A DNA stretch of 11,744 bases from Deltaproteobacteria bacterium (GCA_016764955.1 JAESQZ010000162.1:1-11744), one strand, 5' to 3'. Shown: positions 1 through 5,791, counted from the first letter of the stretch. Numbers and translations: made by a program. The notes: generated from the letters alone by a model not told the origin.

Positions 1-19
1 AATGTATCGTCGGCATTAA

Positions 20-68
20 CCCAGCCCTGTCGGGCTGGGCTGTGGCACCTTGGCCCACATCCGTGGGC
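20..68. terminator. Two consecutive GC-rich hairpins, possible 3' end of an upstream transcript
   Basis: Seen: CCCAGCCC (20-27) pairs perfectly with GGGCTGGG (32-39) across a TGTC loop, and GCCCAC (53-58) pairs with GTGGGC (63-68) across ATCC. Neither is followed by a clear T-run on the plus strand, so this is not a textbook intrinsic terminator. A reading frame arriving from the left could end at the TAA at 16-18, just before the first hairpin, but too little of it is in the window to judge. Inference: end-of-transcript structure of an upstream gene. It could equally be an unrelated repeat. Confidence 0.35.
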
Positions 69-130
69 GAAAACGAATCAACCACGATGATATTCTGCGA
101 TCAAAGTCAATAAAAAGATGTGATCAATCA

Positions 131-152
131 TGAGGCCTTCGCTAGAATGACA
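131..152. repeat. Degenerate half copy of the TGTCA/TGACA palindromic element
   Basis: The stretch contains GCCTTCGCTAGAATGACA, close to the right arm of the complete element at 1190-1217 (GCCTTCGCTGGTATGACA). No matching left arm is visible upstream. I read it as an eroded solo arm. The match is short, so it could be chance. Confidence 0.35.
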
Positions 153-173
153 ACAAATCGGGCGCGTCACCGA

Positions 174-179
174 TATAAT
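174..179 (+). promoter_or_regulatory. TATAAT -10-like box five bases before a start codon
   Basis: A perfect TATAAT lies at 174-179 and the ATG of the first secreted-protein gene begins at 185. No convincing TTGACA-like -35 is seen at the usual distance (151-156 is CAACAA). If used as a -10 box, transcription would begin at or within a base or two of the ATG, giving a leaderless or near-leaderless mRNA. This agrees with the lack of any Shine-Dalgarno sequence before 185. Confidence 0.4.
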
Positions 180-184
180 TCAGC

Positions 185-649
185 ATGCGTTACTTAATTA
201 TCTTAGCCTGCTTATCAAGTACCCTTCACGCCCATATTCGAACTTGCAAAGAAGCCGACGAATTGCGGCCTACAGGGTTTATTACAAAATGGAGTGAGCA
301 CAAAGATCGCGATATGTTGCGCAAACAAGCAGAAGCCGCAGCCATGTTCTATTGTGCAGTCTACCCAAATTGGGACTGCCAAGGTTCAAAAAATTCATTC
401 GCTGAATGGTCTGACCAGGAGCTAAACGAATATGGTGAAGGCATTGTCATGCAATATTTAGGTGACACAGAAACCTTGGTTCAATTTGGTTTTGGGGGTG
501 GCAATTATTTCGAAGTTATCTTCGAGCGTGATTCTCATCGACTATCTACGAGAGTTTATTACTGGGATGGCCTCTGCGACATCCTAAAAGATCAAGCTTC
601 AAAACATACTAGTCACCTGCCTGGGCCCGGGTATTACTCAAAGGATTAA
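185..649 (+). CDS. Small secreted protein of unknown function, tandem paralog 1
   Basis: I do not recognise the family. The 154-residue product begins with a short Sec-type signal peptide (hydrophobic residues 3-14, likely cleavage after the Ala of LHA at 16), so it should be exported to the periplasm or beyond. The mature part has four cysteines (C21, C57, C65, C131), an even number consistent with two disulfides. Other landmarks are LRKQAEAAA (45-53), a Gly/aromatic stretch FGFGGGNYFEV (101-111), STRVYYWDGLC (121-131) and a C-terminal HLPGPGYYS. It is about 57% identical, without gaps, to the next gene product by my hand count. The start has no Shine-Dalgarno sequence and a TATAAT box lies just upstream, so translation may be leaderless. 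The downstream paralog follows after three bases, indicating one operon. Coding status is well supported by the paralog's conservation. Function is unknown. Confidence 0.85.
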   Translation: MRYLIILACLSSTLHAHIRTCKEADELRPTGFITKWSEHKDRDMLRKQAEAAAMFYCAVYPNWDCQGSKNSFAEWSDQELNEYGEGIVMQYLGDTETLVQFGFGGGNYFEVIFERDSHRLSTRVYYWDGLCDILKDQASKHTSHLPGPGYYSKD

Positions 650-652
650 TCT

Positions 653-1117
653 ATGCGCTTTTTAATTTTATTAACCTGCCTCTCAACTGCCCTTCATGCT
701 GATATTAAGACTTGCAGCGAGGCAAACGCACTCAAAAGCGGCAATTGGATCGTCGACTGGACCAAGCATTCTGACCACCAATTCTTGCGCAAACAAGCCG
801 AGGCAGCGGCGATTGTACTCAAGCTCGCTCGGCCAAACTGGGCACAGATTCCATCAATCCAGACAATTAACAACATGTCTGACCGTGAGCTAAACGACTT
901 GGGAGAAAACATTGAAATGCAATATTTAGGGGATGCAGACATCTTGGTTCGGTTTGGTTTCAAAGGGGGCAAGTATTTTGAAGTCATATTTGGACGTGAC
1001 TCGAACAAACTGTCGACGAGAGTCTATTACCAAGACGGCCTGTGCTTTATTATGAATGATTTTGCCACTCAGTATACTGGCCACTTGCCCGGCCCTGGGT
1101 ATTATTCTGAGTGGTAA
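653..1117 (+). CDS. Small secreted protein of unknown function, tandem paralog 2
   Basis: This 154-residue product is the sister of the preceding one. It has the same signal peptide layout (cleavage likely after LHA, residue 16), the same LRKQAEAAA block, the same YLGD and FGFKGGKYFEVIF core, and the same STRVYY.DGLC and HLPGPGYYS ends. The paralogs align without gaps. They diverge most at residues 54-76, where this copy has no cysteines, leaving only C21 and C131 in the mature protein. A good ribosome binding site (AAGGA, 641-645, seven bases before the ATG) lies in the end of the first gene, so the two are probably co-transcribed and translated in series. The pair looks like a gene duplication followed by divergence of one surface loop. 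No known domain is recognised. Confidence 0.85.
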   Translation: MRFLILLTCLSTALHADIKTCSEANALKSGNWIVDWTKHSDHQFLRKQAEAAAIVLKLARPNWAQIPSIQTINNMSDRELNDLGENIEMQYLGDADILVRFGFKGGKYFEVIFGRDSNKLSTRVYYQDGLCFIMNDFATQYTGHLPGPGYYSEW

Positions 1118-1142
1118 TGAAAGCTAGGCACCAGCTCCGCAT

Positions 1143-1217
1143 TGTCATGCCAGCGGAGGCTGGCATCCAGTTTTAGCTGGCGATATATTCTGGATACCAG
1201 CCTTCGCTGGTATGACA
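1143..1217. repeat. Complete palindromic element, two hairpin arms, intergenic
   Basis: Left arm 1143-1170 starts TGTCATGCC and ends CATCCAG. Right arm 1190-1217 starts CTGGATACC and ends TATGACA. The arms are inverted copies differing at three of 28 positions, two of which still allow G-T pairing. Each arm also folds on itself: ATGCCAGC/GCTGGCAT on the left and ATACCAGC/GCTGGTAT on the right, each with a four-base loop. It fills most of the gap before pdxJ. It may act as an mRNA-stabilising or terminating structure after the secreted-protein pair, or be a selfish non-autonomous repeat. Confidence 0.9.
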
Positions 1218-1237
1218 GATTGTGCTATGCGACGCCC

Positions 1238-2152
1238 ATGACTCGTTTAAGCGTTAATATCAATAAAATTGCCACCCTTCGAAATGCGCGCGGCACTAAT
1301 TTACCCAATTTGCTCCAAGTAGCAAAAGATATCGAAAAATTTGGCGCCCAGGGAATTACCGTTCACCCCAGGCCCGACGAGCGTCATATTAAGCAGCAAG
1401 ATGTCTATGACTTAAACTCCGAAATCAAAGTTGAGTTTAATATCGAGGGCTATCCAAACCAAGATTATTTAAACTTAATCCAAAATATCAGGCCAGCTCA
1501 GGCAACCCTAGTACCCGACCCGCCTGATGTGCTGACTTCTAATGCAGGCTGGAAGATTTTGGAAAACCAGACGCAGCTCAAGACTGTGATCAAAGCGTTA
1601 AAACTAAGCGGTACGCGTGTCTCACTTTTTTTAGATCCCTTTGAATATCAAGAATCTTCTTTGCAAGAAATAGTTGATACTGGAGCCGATCGAATTGAGC
1701 TTTATACAGAACGTTATGCGCGCTGCGTAATAGTTCACGGGGGTGTAAATGGCGTAGAAACGCGATCTGTTGTCACCCCGGGCTTGACCCGGGGTCCAGC
1801 GAAATCGCATGGGAACTGGATCCCGGGTCAAGCCCGGGATGACAGCCAAAACAGCGACCGTTCTAAAAACCCGACCAAGCGCCATTTGTACCCCCGTGAA
1901 CGGTTGAAAGACGAAGTCTTGGGTGTTTATGCTCGTGTAGCCCACCAGGCCGTCAAAGCCGGCCTAAAAGTCAATGCTGGCCATGATTTAAACCTCAATA
2001 ATCTAAAATATTTTATTGAAGAGATAGGCTGCATCTCAGAAGTATCCATCGGGCACGCCTTGATTTGCGACGCTTTGTATTTTGGACTTGAGAAAACAGT
2101 GCAATATTATTTAAACTGTTTAAATGGAGTTAGTGGCACATCGGGGGGCTAA
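1238..2152 (+). CDS. pdxJ: Pyridoxine 5'-phosphate synthase with an in-frame repeat-derived insertion
   Basis: PdxJ condenses 1-deoxy-xylulose 5-phosphate with 3-amino-2-oxopropyl phosphate to form pyridoxine 5'-phosphate, the last ring-forming step of DXP-dependent vitamin B6 synthesis. It is a cytosolic TIM-barrel enzyme. Family motifs seen: MTRLSVNINKIATLRNARG at the start, GITVHPRPDERHI (39-51), EFNIEGYP, LVPD (91-94), SLFLDP, IELYTE (153-158), NAGHDLNL (246-253) and EVSIGHALICDAL (268-280). The product is 304 residues, against about 240 in most PdxJ. The excess, about 55 residues, lies between ELYTE and NAGHDLN and contains a translated palindromic element (residues about 178-203). I chose ATG 1238 because MTRLSVN is the family start; the frame extends upstream to a TTG, but only through the intergenic repeat. 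No Shine-Dalgarno sequence precedes 1238. The 3' end overlaps the next gene by 29 bases. Confidence 0.93.
   Translation: MTRLSVNINKIATLRNARGTNLPNLLQVAKDIEKFGAQGITVHPRPDERHIKQQDVYDLNSEIKVEFNIEGYPNQDYLNLIQNIRPAQATLVPDPPDVLTSNAGWKILENQTQLKTVIKALKLSGTRVSLFLDPFEYQESSLQEIVDTGADRIELYTERYARCVIVHGGVNGVETRSVVTPGLTRGPAKSHGNWIPGQARDDSQNSDRSKNPTKRHLYPRERLKDEVLGVYARVAHQAVKAGLKVNAGHDLNLNNLKYFIEEIGCISEVSIGHALICDALYFGLEKTVQYYLNCLNGVSGTSGG
1771..1844. repeat. Palindromic element inserted in the pdxJ reading frame
   Basis: Left arm 1771-1799 (TGTCACCCCGGG ... GGGGTCCAG) and right arm 1816-1844 (CTGGATCCCGGG ... CCCGGGATGACA) are inverted copies of each other. Each arm also has its own CCCGGG-based stem with a short loop. 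The ends (TGTCA, CCAG, CTGG, TGACA) and arm length match the intergenic element at 1143-1217, but the stem cores differ (CCCGGG here, CCAGC there) with pairing kept. It is 74 bases long and encodes roughly VVTPGLTRG through IPGQARDD in the pdxJ frame, without stop or frameshift. Confidence 0.92.
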
Positions 2153-2801
2153 CTGGCACTTCCCAGAAAATAGCCTTCCAGCCTTTAGGCGAGCTTTGCA
2201 AGACGGCGCAAACATCCTTGAAATGGATGTCCAGTGCACAAAAGACAACCAAGTAGTGGTCTGTCACGATGACATTTGGCGTGGTAAAAAAATTGCTAAA
2301 ACAGCCTATGAGGCACTTGAAAAAGGCCTGCCACTTTTAAAAGAGGTTATCGAAGCGTTCCCCAATTCTAAGTTAAACGTCGATATCAAGGCACCAGATA
2401 TCCGAGCAGTTTATTTGACCGTTGATATCATTCGAAATGCTCATGCTGAAAATAGGGTCTGCTTAGCCAGCTTTCACTGGGAAGTTCACCGATGGCTTAA
2501 AGACATTCAATACGAAGGTGAGCGTGGTTTAAGCTGGCAGCAGATTATCATGATTTTCTTTCTGCCACGCTTTACACTGGAAACGATAAACTGGCATAAA
2601 CGGCGCGTACAAGTCCCCTTAGGTTATGGCCTTATCCGTTTTGACAGTGCCTATTTTATTAAAAAGTGCCACCAACTCAGGCTACCAGTCGATTATTGGG
2701 TCATCAACAATCTTGAGATTGCACAAAAACTCAAAAAACTTAGCGCAGATCGAATTATGACGGATGACCCTGCTACTTTAGCGCCACTAGGCTCTGCTTA
2801 A
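2124..2801 (+). CDS. Glycerophosphodiester phosphodiesterase family protein (UgpQ-like)
   Basis: GDPD enzymes hydrolyse glycerophosphodiesters (deacylated phospholipids) to glycerol 3-phosphate and an alcohol. Family signatures seen: HRG at 6-8, PENSLPAF (14-21), LEMDVQCTKD (32-41) with the metal-binding acidic pair E33/D35, the second catalytic histidine in CHDD (47-50), LNVDIK (84-89), SFHWEVHRWL, WVINN and a C-terminal DRIMTDDPATL. At 225 residues it is slightly short for the family; the segment after HDD, normally RTTNG.G.V-like, is abbreviated. There is no signal peptide, so it should be cytosolic. The ATG lies 29 bases inside the 3' end of pdxJ with no clear Shine-Dalgarno sequence, so translational coupling to pdxJ is likely. 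Its 3' end overlaps the convergent SDR gene by 29 bases. The exact substrate is unknown. Confidence 0.88.
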   Translation: MELVAHRGANWHFPENSLPAFRRALQDGANILEMDVQCTKDNQVVVCHDDIWRGKKIAKTAYEALEKGLPLLKEVIEAFPNSKLNVDIKAPDIRAVYLTVDIIRNAHAENRVCLASFHWEVHRWLKDIQYEGERGLSWQQIIMIFFLPRFTLETINWHKRRVQVPLGYGLIRFDSAYFIKKCHQLRLPVDYWVINNLEIAQKLKKLSADRIMTDDPATLAPLGSA

Positions 2802-3708
2802 GCGTGTATTTGGGCTTATATCCAATCTCAGCCTCAGCCCGCCTGCCATTAACAAGGCAAGTATATTTCAAGTGATCGAGCTCACCTGGTGGGTAAGATG
2901 AAAATCCAAACCTAAAGCCACATTTCAAGAAAGCCCTAATCGTAAACTCAGGCAGTGGAACACTCTGCGCTTTTAAAGCTTTAATCAATCTTGACAAAGG
3001 CGCCTGAGTCTCTCCGGTAATATTGAATATCCCACGAACTTGGCTTTGAAGCGCCAGCTGAACGGCATCAGCGACGTCTTGAGCATGCACCAATTGAATC
3101 ATGGGATCATAGCCCAGCAAAGTGGGAACTGGATTCAGCCTAAAATATTGGCTAGGAGCATTCTTAAGACTTGAGCCAATCATATGAACAGGTCTTAAAA
3201 TCACCGTATCAATATTGGGCATCTTCCAAAAAAAAGACTGGATCATCATATCCAAGCCAACCAAATCTCTAATTTCCGGGCTTCTATCAGCGCCATGCAA
3301 AACAGCTTCTTCAGAAAGAAACCCAGATGACCGAGCAGAAGGCCCGTATAAATTAGCCGAAGACAAAAAGATGAATTTTCGAACCTTAAGTTCTTCTGCT
3401 AGTCGTAATAATTGCGTCGTGGTTTCCAAGTTAAAGTGATAAGCGTCCGGCCCTTCTATGTGCTTTAAAGGATTTCTGATCACCCCAATGTGAATAATGG
3501 CCTCAGGTGCCCTTTTCTTCAAAGTTGAAAAAGCAGATTTTCGCCGAAGATCTAGGGGCAGCTGCTCTATTTTAGCAAGACTTTTAGGAAGCTTACGTTT
3601 ATCAACACCAATAACCTCACAAGTATCCATTAAGCGCTCGGCAACGAGTTGCCCAAAAGCACCACTAACACCTGTGATCAGGACACGCTCTTTTCGCGAT
3701 TGACTCAT
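2773..3708 (-). CDS. Extended SDR / NAD-dependent epimerase-like protein with non-canonical active site
   Basis: This is a 311-residue extended short-chain dehydrogenase/reductase. The Rossmann glycine motif GVSGAFG is at 13-19 after the VLIT strand. Further family features are FIFLSSANLYGP (112-123), VILRPVHMIG (169-178), QLVHAQDVADAV and a GIFNITGE strand. The usual YxxxK catalytic pair is not where expected: the equivalent helix reads EIRDLVGLDMM (145-155), without a Tyr-x-x-x-Lys. It may be a reductase of altered mechanism or a non-catalytic NAD(P)-binding protein. Its substrate cannot be told from sequence. I chose ATG 3708 because GGAG lies exactly seven bases upstream and MSQSRKERVLITG fits the family start; an in-frame start at 3744 would add twelve residues inside yidD. 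The 5' end overlaps yidD by 44 bases, implying co-transcription, and the 3' end overlaps the convergent GDPD gene. Confidence 0.85.
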   Translation of the reverse strand: MSQSRKERVLITGVSGAFGQLVAERLMDTCEVIGVDKRKLPKSLAKIEQLPLDLRRKSAFSTLKKRAPEAIIHIGVIRNPLKHIEGPDAYHFNLETTTQLLRLAEELKVRKFIFLSSANLYGPSARSSGFLSEEAVLHGADRSPEIRDLVGLDMMIQSFFWKMPNIDTVILRPVHMIGSSLKNAPSQYFRLNPVPTLLGYDPMIQLVHAQDVADAVQLALQSQVRGIFNITGETQAPLSRLIKALKAQSVPLPEFTIRAFLKCGFRFGFSSYPPGELDHLKYTCLVNGRRAEAEIGYKPKYTLKQSLVALK

Positions 3709-3922
3709 CTTTTTTCTCCGGAACTGGATCAAAGCCACCTTCACTAAATGGCTGGCACTTCAGCAAACGTTTCAAAGTCAAGTAACACGCGAAAAATGCA
3801 TTATGTTTCACAAAAGCCTGGCGCGCATACTCCGAGCAACTTGGCTCAAAGCGGCAGCATGGCCCTATCCAAGGGCTGATCAAACGCTGATAAATTAGTA
3901 TCGGCCAGGTAAAAATTGACAT
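3665..3922 (-). CDS. yidD: Membrane protein insertion efficiency factor YidD
   Basis: YidD is a small inner-membrane-associated protein that assists YidC/Sec insertion of membrane proteins. From ATG 3922 the product has 85 residues, the usual family length. It carries the hallmark IYQRLISPW (8-16), the cysteine motif CCRFEPSCSEYA (20-31), a hydrophobic middle, LLKCQPF and GGFDPVPE (about 60-67). The same frame is open upstream to 3976, but those 18 extra residues (PEIPPLQKGARGDFRG) are the translation of the palindrome at 3933-3969 and are not homologous to YidD, so I exclude them. Translation may use AGGGG four bases before the ATG. In many bacteria yidD sits between rnpA and yidC. Here it is away from that cluster, paired with an SDR gene that overlaps its 3' end by 44 bases. 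Confidence 0.93.
   Translation of the reverse strand: MSIFTWPILIYQRLISPWIGPCCRFEPSCSEYARQAFVKHNAFFACYLTLKRLLKCQPFSEGGFDPVPEKKDESIAKRACPDHRC
3716..3719 (-). promoter_or_regulatory. Ribosome binding site deciding the SDR start
   Basis: GGAG on the minus strand, seven bases before the ATG at 3708 and inside the yidD coding sequence. It favours 3708 over the further-upstream in-frame ATG at 3744. Confidence 0.7.
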
Positions 3923-3932
3923 CTCACCCCTA

Positions 3933-3969
3933 AAATCCCCCCTTGCCCCCTTTTGCAAAGGGGGGATTT
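3933..3969. repeat. C-run/G-run palindrome filling the yidD-aspS divergent gap
   Basis: AAATCCCCCC (3933-3942) pairs perfectly with GGGGGGATTT (3960-3969), and TTGC (3943-3946) with GCAA (3955-3958), extending the stem. It differs in sequence and ends from the TGTCA-type elements. Its minus-strand translation, EIPPLQKGARGDFRG, resembles a peptide string I recall at spurious N-termini in many bacterial annotations, suggesting a dispersed repeat. On the yidD mRNA the hairpin would end only a couple of bases before the AGGGG ribosome binding site. On the aspS side it ends 17 bases before the ATG. Confidence 0.85.
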
Positions 3970-3986
3970 CTGGCATTTTATATGTG

Positions 3987-5789
3987 ATGTCTCAATTTTT
4001 GAACCAAAATCCCCGTACGCATACCTGCCATGATCTTAATATTCAAAACCTAGGCCAAAAAGTAGTCCTAATGGGCTGGGTGCAATCCCTGCGAGACCAT
4101 GGCGGCAGACGTTTCATCGATTTAAGAGATCGCTATGGCATCACCCAGGTTGTCTTTAAACCTGAAACAAACGCCAAACTACATGCTCGCTCACATGAGC
4201 TCAGAAGCGAATGGTGCATCGGAATCAAAGGCTTGGTCGAAGACCGAAAATCGAACGGCGGTTCTCCAAATCCCCGCCTCAAAACTGGCGAAATTGAGAT
4301 AGACGTTCAAGAATTAGAAATCTTTAACCGATCTCAAACACCGCCTTTTTTAATCGAAAATCAAATCGACACCCATGAGGATAAACGCTTAGCACATCGC
4401 GTCATGGACTTAAGGCGCCCTGAAATGCAAGCTAATTTCAAGCTTAGGCACCAAGTCATGCAGGCTACGCGCCGCTATCTTGATAAAGACCAATTCTTAG
4501 AGTTAGAAACCCCTGCCCTGGTGAAATACACCCCAGGTGGCGCTCGAAATTTTATCGTCCCAAGCCGGCTTCAACCCAAATCTTTCTTTGCGCTCGCTGA
4601 AAGCCCCCAAATCTTCAAGCAGCTCTTTATGGTTGCTGGCATGGATCGCTACTTCCAAATTGTTAAGTGCTTTCGTGATGAAGACTTACGAGGTGACAGG
4701 CAGCCTGAGTTCACCCAAATCGATATTGAAATGAGCTTTATCAACGAAGAAGATATTTACAAGATGACCGAAGGCTTAGTTAAAAGCATTTTTGATTCTG
4801 TCTTAAACGTCAAACTTGCCTCATCTTTTAAACGCATAACACACACAGAAGCCATGAGTCGTTATGGCAGTGATAAGCCCGACACACGCTTTGGCCTAGA
4901 ACACACAGATTTAACGCCTGTCTTAAAAGACCTAAACGGCGGTGGCGTCACACTGTTTGAGCAAACTCTATCTAAAGGCGGCATGATCAAAGCCATGTGC
5001 ATCCCCAAAGCTCATGAGCTTTCCCGTACAGAGGTTTCTAAACTTGAAGATTTGGTCAAATCAATGGGTGGTTTGGGGCTCGGCCGTGCCAAAGCTGCCG
5101 AAAATGGCTCCGCTTGGACGCAATCACCCTTCGCCAAACAAATCACCCCTGAAGCTCTCAAGGCCATTAATCAAGCTTGCAAAGCCAACGATGGAGATTT
5201 AATTTTGTTCCAAATGGGCAAGCCTAAGCTCGTCAACATGGTTCTTGCAGGTCTCAGAACTCGCCTAGCAGAACGCTTTAAGCTGATCCCCAAAAACACC
5301 TGGGATGTTTTATGGATAACTGACTTCCCACTATTTGAGCATGACGAAGACACCAATACTTACATCGCTGCTCATCATCCTTTTACGTCACCAAGGCCTG
5401 AAGACATAGAACGACTCAAGAGCAACCCTGGAGCCTGCAAGTCTAGAGCTTATGACTTGGTGATTAACGGCAACGAAGTAGGTGGCGGCTCAATTCGAAA
5501 TTATGACCCAGAAGTTCAAGCCAAAGTTTTCGAAGCCTTAGGAGTTTCTGCTGAAGAGCAAGAAAGCAAATTTGGATTTTTACTCGAAGCCCTGCGCTTT
5601 GGAGCCCCGCCTCACGGCGGCATCGCTTTCGGTTTAGATAGGCTTTGTATGATCATGGCCGGCGCCTCGAGCATTCGCGATGTGATCGCCTTCCCAAAAA
5701 GCCAACGTGGCACAGATTTGTTCACAGGCGCACCTACGCCGATCGATAATAAGCAGTTGTTGGAATTGGGTTTGACGTTTAGGATTTGA
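3987..5789 (+). CDS. aspS: Aspartate-tRNA ligase, bacterial type, probably non-discriminating
   Basis: Class IIb synthetase that charges tRNA with aspartate in the cytosol. The 600-residue length matches bacterial AspRS with its inserted GAD domain. Seen in order: N-terminal OB-fold anticodon-binding domain (about 10-105, with VLMGWVQSLRDHGG and FIDLRDRYG), motif 2 FRDEDLRGDRQPEF (229-242), GAD-insert region (about 285-415), the HHPFTSP segment, and motif 3 GIAFGLDRL (545-553). In the anticodon domain the sequence has His38 (RDHGG) and Gly92 (NGGSPNP). From memory these match non-discriminating enzymes that also charge tRNA-Asn, whereas discriminating E. coli-type enzymes have Leu and Lys there. 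I chose ATG 3987; a GTG immediately upstream is in frame but adds only one residue. No Shine-Dalgarno sequence is visible, and a palindrome fills the leader. terC follows after two bases. Confidence 0.97.
   Translation: MSQFLNQNPRTHTCHDLNIQNLGQKVVLMGWVQSLRDHGGRRFIDLRDRYGITQVVFKPETNAKLHARSHELRSEWCIGIKGLVEDRKSNGGSPNPRLKTGEIEIDVQELEIFNRSQTPPFLIENQIDTHEDKRLAHRVMDLRRPEMQANFKLRHQVMQATRRYLDKDQFLELETPALVKYTPGGARNFIVPSRLQPKSFFALAESPQIFKQLFMVAGMDRYFQIVKCFRDEDLRGDRQPEFTQIDIEMSFINEEDIYKMTEGLVKSIFDSVLNVKLASSFKRITHTEAMSRYGSDKPDTRFGLEHTDLTPVLKDLNGGGVTLFEQTLSKGGMIKAMCIPKAHELSRTEVSKLEDLVKSMGGLGLGRAKAAENGSAWTQSPFAKQITPEALKAINQACKANDGDLILFQMGKPKLVNMVLAGLRTRLAERFKLIPKNTWDVLWITDFPLFEHDEDTNTYIAAHHPFTSPRPEDIERLKSNPGACKSRAYDLVINGNEVGGGSIRNYDPEVQAKVFEALGVSAEEQESKFGFLLEALRFGAPPHGGIAFGLDRLCMIMAGASSIRDVIAFPKSQRGTDLFTGAPTPIDNKQLLELGLTFRI
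5781..5784 (+). promoter_or_regulatory. Ribosome binding site deciding the terC start
   Basis: AGGA lies seven bases before ATG 5792, inside the last codons of aspS. It supports 5792 over the in-frame TTG at 5786 and indicates translation of terC from the aspS transcript. Confidence 0.65.
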
Positions 5790-5791
5790 GA

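Noticed and set aside
694..1008. Minus-strand open frame inside the second secreted-protein gene
   Set aside because: The plus-strand gene is supported by its paralog; the antisense frame has no ribosome binding site and no recognisable domain.
1142..1237. In-frame N-terminal extension of pdxJ from a TTG at 1142
   Set aside because: The extra 32 residues are the translation of the intergenic palindrome; PdxJ homology begins at MTRLSVN (1238).
1143..1844. CRISPR-like repeats
   Set aside because: The repeats are inverted pairs with differing stem sequence and no regular spacer array; no cas gene is present.
1723..1908. Extra PdxJ segment as an intein or group II intron
   Set aside because: Far too short, with no splicing motifs; the segment is explained at least in part by the 74-base palindrome.
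3923..3976. 18-residue N-terminal extension of YidD (MPEIPPLQKGARGDFRGE)
   Set aside because: It is the translated palindrome at 3933-3969 and has no YidD homology; normal YidD length is obtained from 3922.
5786..5791. Upstream TTG start for terC
   Set aside because: ATG 5792 has AGGA at seven bases and matches the TerC/YgdQ family start; the TTG overlaps the aspS stop and adds only two residues.
5790..5791. yybP-ykoY manganese riboswitch before terC
   Set aside because: Only two bases separate aspS and terC, so no leader RNA exists at this place.
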